A stretch of 46,526 nucleotides of DNA from Nocardioidaceae bacterium. Lineage in GTDB: Bacteria > Actinomycetota > Actinomycetes > Propionibacteriales > Nocardioidaceae. The stretch covers positions 103,374-149,899 of the forward strand of contig JAUJOO010000009.1 of the NCBI GenBank assembly GCA_030447585.1, in the 5' to 3' direction. Positions within the stretch are counted from its first letter, which is position 1. The number at the start of each line of letters is the position of its first letter. The notes beneath the pieces were generated by a model. That model ran no database searches. It was given only the letters and a program-made list of their open reading frames with translations, and was not told the DNA's origin. The position numbers and the translations under genes were made by a program. This document shows positions 42,414-46,526 of this stretch, piece by piece.

Positions 42414-43964
42414 CTAAGCGCCGTTCTCCTCCTGGGATGACTGCCCGGCCAGCTGCCGGACGGTTCCGATGGTGTCGGCCTCGGCGGCGGTCTTGTCGTC
42501 GCGGTAACGCAGGACGCGGGCGAACCGCAACGCCACCCCGCCGGGGTAGCGCGTCGAGCGCTGCAGCCCGTCGAAGGCGATCTCGACGACTTGCTCCGGT
42601 CGGACTTTCACGACGTGACCGTCCCGCGACTCCTCCAGCAAGAGGAAGCGTTCGGTCTGCCAGGCAAGCATCTCGTCCGTCATGCCCTTGAACGTCTTGC
42701 CGAGCATGACGAAGCCTCCTGAGCTGTCGCGGGCGCCGAGGTGGATGTTCGACAGCAGCCCCTGACGTCTGCCGCTGCCCCACTCGACGGCGAGCACCAC
42801 GAGGTCGAGGGTGTGGCGCGGCTTCACCTTGACCCAGCCGGCTCCTCGGCGCCCGGCGTCGTACGGCGCCGTGCTGGCCTTGACCACCACACCTTCCTGC
42901 CCTGCGGCGACCGCCTGCGCGAAGAACTGCTGCGCCGCCAGCTCGTCCGCGGTGACCAGCCGCGGTACGACGACGGCCGCCGGCAAGAGTCGGTCGAGGC
43001 GGTCGAGCCGCACGCTGAGCGGCTCGTCGATGAGGTCGACGCCGTCCACGTGCAGGCAGTCGAAGAAGAAGACCCGCAGCCCTCGGGTCACGCCTTTCGG
43101 GCTGCGAACCTGCTGGGTGGAGGTATGGGACGCGGTCTCCTGGAAGGGCCGGGGACGGCCCGACGCGTCGACGAGGATCGCCTCGCCGTCGAGGATGACG
43201 CTGTCGACGGGCAGCGCCTGCGCGGTGGTGACGGCTTCGGGAAGCCGGCTGGTGATGTCGTCAAGACTCCGGGTGAAGACCGAGACGTCGGCGCCTTGCT
43301 TGTGCACCTGGATTCGGATGCCGTCGAGCTTGGTGTCGACCGAGCACGGCCTGCTCGCGATCTTCGCGAAGGCCTCACCCACGTCGGCCGCTGTCGAGGC
43401 GAGCATCGGCCGCACCGGCTGCCCCACGGTCAGGGTGAAGCCGGCGAGGGCCGCCGATCCCCCGCGCAACGCGGCAGCCGCCACGGGTGCTGTCGCTCCA
43501 CGCAGCATCGCGGCGCGGCGCACGGCTGCGACGGGTACGGCGGCTGCTTCAGCGACCGCGTCGAGCATGACCGCGTCGAGCGCGCCCTGGCGGACGTCAC
43601 CGGAGACGAGGCCGCGCAGGAAGTGCTGCTCGATATCGGTGGCACGCCCGAAGAGCGCCTGGACGGCGGCCGAGCGAGCAGCCGCCGAACCCGCCCCGGA
43701 CAGCCCCGACATGTCTTCGAACGCGGCGTCGACCTCTCGCAGCGTCAGGGTCGGGGTCTCGGCGGGAGGTGGCAGGGCGCTGAGACGGGCCCACCCCACA
43801 CCGGTACGGCGCTGACGCAGCTCGCCGGCCAGGTATGTGACGAGGATCTCGATGTCGTCGTCTCCCGCACGGCGAAGCAGGGCCGCAATGGCGGCCCGCT
43901 TGGCCAGCCGGGAGCTCGTCTCGCTTACCTGGCGGGAGACCCGTACCACTTCGTGCAGCAGCAT
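42414..43964 (-). CDS. ligB: ATP-dependent DNA ligase
   Basis: A 516-residue ligase of the LigB type. The N-terminal domain precedes the nucleotidyltransferase motif I SVDTKLDGIRIQVHK, where Lys is adenylated, followed by ILDGEAILVD (motif III), GLRVFFFDCLHVDG and the C-terminal OB domain with VEWGSGRRQGLLSNI. Motif V-like VKVKPRHTLDLVVLAVEWG and the ending RYRDDKTAAEADTIG are complete. It seals nicks in repair; replication uses the NAD-dependent LigA. A fragment of a second ligase lies at 13561. Divergent from the acyltransferase gene. Confidence 0.9.
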   Translation of the reverse strand: MLLHEVVRVSRQVSETSSRLAKRAAIAALLRRAGDDDIEILVTYLAGELRQRRTGVGWARLSALPPPAETPTLTLREVDAAFEDMSGLSGAGSAAARSAAVQALFGRATDIEQHFLRGLVSGDVRQGALDAVMLDAVAEAAAVPVAAVRRAAMLRGATAPVAAAALRGGSAALAGFTLTVGQPVRPMLASTAADVGEAFAKIASRPCSVDTKLDGIRIQVHKQGADVSVFTRSLDDITSRLPEAVTTAQALPVDSVILDGEAILVDASGRPRPFQETASHTSTQQVRSPKGVTRGLRVFFFDCLHVDGVDLIDEPLSVRLDRLDRLLPAAVVVPRLVTADELAAQQFFAQAVAAGQEGVVVKASTAPYDAGRRGAGWVKVKPRHTLDLVVLAVEWGSGRRQGLLSNIHLGARDSSGGFVMLGKTFKGMTDEMLAWQTERFLLLEESRDGHVVKVRPEQVVEIAFDGLQRSTRYPGGVALRFARVLRYRDDKTAAEADTIGTVRQLAGQSSQEENGA

Positions 43965-44017
43965 GAAGCCAAGTGTGACGGAGCCGAACGACAGACCAGC
44001 CCGGTGGCGACGTTTAC

Positions 44018-44036
44018 ATTGGTTAGGCTCACCTAA
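44018..44036 (+). promoter_or_regulatory. DtxR/IdeR-type iron box
   Basis: ATTGGTTAGGCTCACCTAA matches 16 of 19 positions of TTAGGTTAGGCTAACCTAA and ends 13 bp before the GTG of the A-T-acyltransferase gene. It should repress that gene when iron is plentiful. The divergent ligase gene starts 54 bp to the left, but its own promoter need not be affected. Confidence 0.82.
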
Positions 44037-44049
44037 TACATTGGGCGCC

Positions 44050-46526
44050 GTGACCCTGCTGGCCCCCGCCCCGCTTGATCGTTCTCCGGATCGTGCCCTG
44101 GACCGTTCGCTGGGCGTTTCACTGGCCAGGGACCTGGCCCGCCACGGGGATCGAGCGGCGATCGTGGCTGGCGACGAGGTGGTCTCCTATCGCGACCTGT
44201 CCAACCGAGTGGCGGTCAGGAGTACTGAGCTCGGTCTGCAGCGGAGGCTGGTCCTGCTCGCCGCCGACAAGGACGTCGAGACCGTCGTCACCTACCTGGC
44301 CGCCCTCAGCGTCGGGCACCCGCTGCTGCTGGCCCCCCGTGACAACCCCGCCGCCGTAGCGTCGCTCACGAACTGCTACGACCCGGACGTCGTAGTCGGC
44401 ACCGCTGACACCGCGACAGGTGGGGACCACGGCATTGTGGAACGCCGGTCCGGGACCAGGCACGACCTGCACCCTGATCTCGCGCTCTTGATGAGCACTT
44501 CCGGGTCGACGGGGTCTCCGAAGTTGGTCCGGCTCTCCGGCGACAACGTGCAGTCGAACGCCGAGGCGATTGCCTCGTACCTGGGCATCGACGACAGCGA
44601 CCGGGCGCCTACGACGCTTCCGCTCCACTACTGCTACGGGCTCTCGGTGGCCAACAGCCACCTGGTTCGCGGTGCCGGGCTGATCCTGACCGACCAGTCC
44701 GTGACCGAGGACGCCTTCTGGAGGTCCTTCCGGGAAGCGGGGGGCACGTCGATCGCCGGCGTACCGTACACCTTCGACCTGCTGGACCGGGTCGGCTTCG
44801 ACGACCTGGAGCTGCCCACGCTGAGACGCGTCACGCAGGCGGGCGGGCGGCTCGCTCCGGAACGCGTCCGGCACTACGCCCGGCTGGGCCGCCGCCGCGG
44901 CTGGGACTTCTTCGTCATGTACGGCCAGACCGAGGCGACGGCGCGGATGGCGTACCTCCCTCCTGACCTCGCGGACACGCACCCGACTGCGGTCGGCCGC
45001 GCGATCCCCGGCGGCTGCTTCGAGCTCGAGCCGATGCCCGACCACCCCGATCCCGGCGTCGGCGAGCTGGTGTACAGCGGGCCCAACGTGATGCTCGGGT
45101 ATGCCGAGCGGGCCGAGGACCTGGCGACCGGGCGGACCGTGGACCGGCTGCACACGGGTGACCTCGGACGACGTACCGGTGCCGGTCTCTACGAGGTGGT
45201 GGGGCGCCGGAGCAGGTTCCTCAAGATCCTCGGGCACCGGATCGACCTCGAGCAGGTCGAGCGACTGCTCACGCAGCACGGCTTCCCGGCGGTGTGCACC
45301 GGTGACGACGACGCGCTCGTGGTCAGCCTCGAGCGACGGTATGCGGACTCCTGCACGGCGGGGGAGATCGTCGGCCTGGTCCGAGACCGCGCCGGGGTGC
45401 CCGAAGCTCGCGTCCGGGTCCTGCTGCCGGACGAGCTGCCCAGGCTGGACACCGGCAAGGTCGACCACGGCGCGCTGCGATCCGCCGCGGCAGGAGATGC
45501 ACCGGTGGGTACGGCGTCCGCGTCCGGCGGTGCTCCTTCGGACCGGCCGGCCGACGTACGACAGCTCTATGCCGAGCTGTTGGGATGCCGCACGGTCACA
45601 GACGACTCCACCTTCGTCAGCCTCGGCGGGGACTCGCTGTCCTACGTCGAGATGTCCGTCCGGCTGGAGGAGATGCTCGAGAAGCTGCCGGCGGACTGGC
45701 ACACGACAACGGTGGGCGAGCTCGCGACGCTGCAGGCATCACCGCGGCGGCGGTCATGGTGGCGGCCGCAGCGGCTGGAGATGACCGTCGTGCTGAGGGC
45801 AGTGGCCATCCTGCTCATCGTCGGGTCTCACTCGAACGTGTTCATGCTGCTGGGCGGCGCCCACGTGCTTCTCGGTGTGGCCGGCTTCAACTTCGCGCGC
45901 TTCAACCTCGCGCAGCCGACTCGTCGTGAGCGCGCCCGCCATCTCGGCACCAGCATCGCCCGGATCGTCGTTCCCAGCGTTGTCTGGATCGGCGCGGTCG
46001 TCGCGCTGACAGACGCGTACGGCCTCACGAACGTGTTTTTGATGAACACCTTCCTCGGTCCCGACGTGTGGACCGACGCGTGGCACTACTGGTACGTCGA
46101 GTCACTGGTGATCACGCTGGTGCTGCTCGCCGTCGTCATGGCGGTTCCGCTGGTCCACCGGTGGGAGCGGGCCGCCCCCTTCTGGTTCGTCGCCGCGCCC
46201 CTCCTGCTCGGTCTGGCGCTGCGTTACGAGCTGTGGACGCCGGGAGCCAGTCCTGACCGGATCCACTCGGCGCAGTACATCTTCTGGGTGTTCGCCCTCG
46301 GCTGGGCCGCGGCGCAGGCGTCGACGCGCTGGCATCGTCTGCTCGTCTCCGCCGTCATCGTGCTCGCCGTTCCCGGCTTCTTCGGCGACGTGGCACGAGA
46401 TGCGACCGTTGCCGTCGGCCTGCTGCTGCTGGTGTGGGGGTCACGGGTGACAGTCCCGTCGCTGCTCGCGCGGCCGCTCGCGGTGGTGGCGTCGGCGTCC
46501 TTGTTCATCTACCTCACCCACTGGCA
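44050..46526 (+). CDS. Iron-regulated adenylation-carrier-acyltransferase fusion (3' end outside window)
   Basis: An open frame of 825 codons running off the right edge, starting at GTG 44050. Residues ~20-480 form an AMP-forming adenylation domain: STSGSTGSPK (A3, residue ~149), MYGQTEATARM, HTGDLGRR, and LDTGKVD with the catalytic Lys. Residues ~500-560 hold a carrier domain with LGGDS (Ser 529), the phosphopantetheine site. From ~577 on, membrane helices begin LRAVAILLIVGSHSN, the Acyl_transf_3 pattern with the catalytic-type His. The protein should activate a carboxylic acid, load it on its own carrier, and transfer it across or at the membrane. An iron box immediately upstream suggests a siderophore or iron-starvation role. 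Poly-lysine-synthetase-like A-T-membrane proteins are the nearest known layout. Confidence 0.85.
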   Translation, partial: MTLLAPAPLDRSPDRALDRSLGVSLARDLARHGDRAAIVAGDEVVSYRDLSNRVAVRSTELGLQRRLVLLAADKDVETVVTYLAALSVGHPLLLAPRDNPAAVASLTNCYDPDVVVGTADTATGGDHGIVERRSGTRHDLHPDLALLMSTSGSTGSPKLVRLSGDNVQSNAEAIASYLGIDDSDRAPTTLPLHYCYGLSVANSHLVRGAGLILTDQSVTEDAFWRSFREAGGTSIAGVPYTFDLLDRVGFDDLELPTLRRVTQAGGRLAPERVRHYARLGRRRGWDFFVMYGQTEATARMAYLPPDLADTHPTAVGRAIPGGCFELEPMPDHPDPGVGELVYSGPNVMLGYAERAEDLATGRTVDRLHTGDLGRRTGAGLYEVVGRRSRFLKILGHRIDLEQVERLLTQHGFPAVCTGDDDALVVSLERRYADSCTAGEIVGLVRDRAGVPEARVRVLLPDELPRLDTGKVDHGALRSAAAGDAPVGTASASGGAPSDRPADVRQLYAELLGCRTVTDDSTFVSLGGDSLSYVEMSVRLEEMLEKLPADWHTTTVGELATLQASPRRRSWWRPQRLEMTVVLRAVAILLIVGSHSNVFMLLGGAHVLLGVAGFNFARFNLAQPTRRERARHLGTSIARIVVPSVVWIGAVVALTDAYGLTNVFLMNTFLGPDVWTDAWHYWYVESLVITLVLLAVVMAVPLVHRWERAAPFWFVAAPLLLGLALRYELWTPGASPDRIHSAQYIFWVFALGWAAAQASTRWHRLLVSAVIVLAVPGFFGDVARDATVAVGLLLLVWGSRVTVPSLLARPLAVVASASLFIYLTHW

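Noticed and set aside
44119-45702. 527-codon minus-strand frame opposite the adenylation domain
   Set aside because: The plus strand shows all adenylation and carrier motifs; this frame is its shadow.
1-46526. tRNA, rRNA, riboswitch or complete insertion sequence
   Set aside because: None could be recognised by reading; only a doubtful IS256 start fragment was seen.

Overview
The window is high-GC DNA with actinobacterial signatures: GTG starts, many 4-nt ATGA/GTGA gene overlaps, DtxR/IdeR-type iron boxes, Asp23/Gls24 stress operons with AmaP/DUF6286-like partners, ECF sigma factors paired with membrane proteins, and a fadA2/fabG4/htdX arrangement like that of mycobacteria. The gene content would suit a Nocardioides-like member of the Propionibacteriales, but that placement is inference from gene content; there is no rRNA in the window.

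Layout. 1-2713: end of an iron-type ABC permease and its ATPase. 2710-4723 (minus): a DUF6390-like protein, a tiny HypC-like ORF and an NAD-dependent epimerase. 4904-6100: secreted M23 peptidase with FG-GAP/VCBS-like repeats. 6281-9921: htdX-fabG4 divergent from a frameshifted fadA2. 9935-13564: an iron box followed by a complete Fe(III) ABC transporter (lipoprotein, permease, ATPase). 13561-20800: an accessory, decayed stretch with gene-end fragments of a DNA ligase, a YCII protein and a protein mannosyltransferase, a DUF488-HTH fusion, frameshifted ADH, HTH and beta-propeller genes, and two copies of a broken vapC. 20804-25435: small stress and modification genes (GNAT, hydrolase, DinB, ArsR/SRPBCC pair, MFS). 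25544-28799: OmpR response regulator and a histidine kinase joined to a DUF4153/4173-type membrane domain. 29023-31939: GNAT, a small membrane protein, and two broken cell-surface genes (S9-like hydrolase, class E sortase). 32524-35944: an envelope-stress Asp23/Gls24 operon plus a GlsB-type membrane protein. 36594-38978: small lipoproteins and hypotheticals. 39036-42298: two ECF sigma/membrane-partner modules. 42414-43964: ATP-dependent DNA ligase. 44018 to the right edge: an iron box and a large adenylation-carrier-acyltransferase fusion that runs off the window.

How it fits together. Iron is the main theme. Two Fe(III)-type ABC systems and an iron-box-controlled A-T-acyltransferase protein suggest uptake of free or chelated iron together with synthesis or modification of an acylated siderophore-like or cell-surface product. 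Envelope maintenance is the second theme: Asp23/AmaP cluster, GlsB, M23 peptidase, sortase remnant and ECF sigma factors.

Caution. About ten otherwise well-conserved genes carry one or more frameshifts, and several of these are single-base losses in short G or C runs. Some 'pseudogenes' may therefore be sequence errors. Others are truly broken: the S9-like hydrolase has lost internal segments, and the vapC copies are truncated or carry an amber codon.
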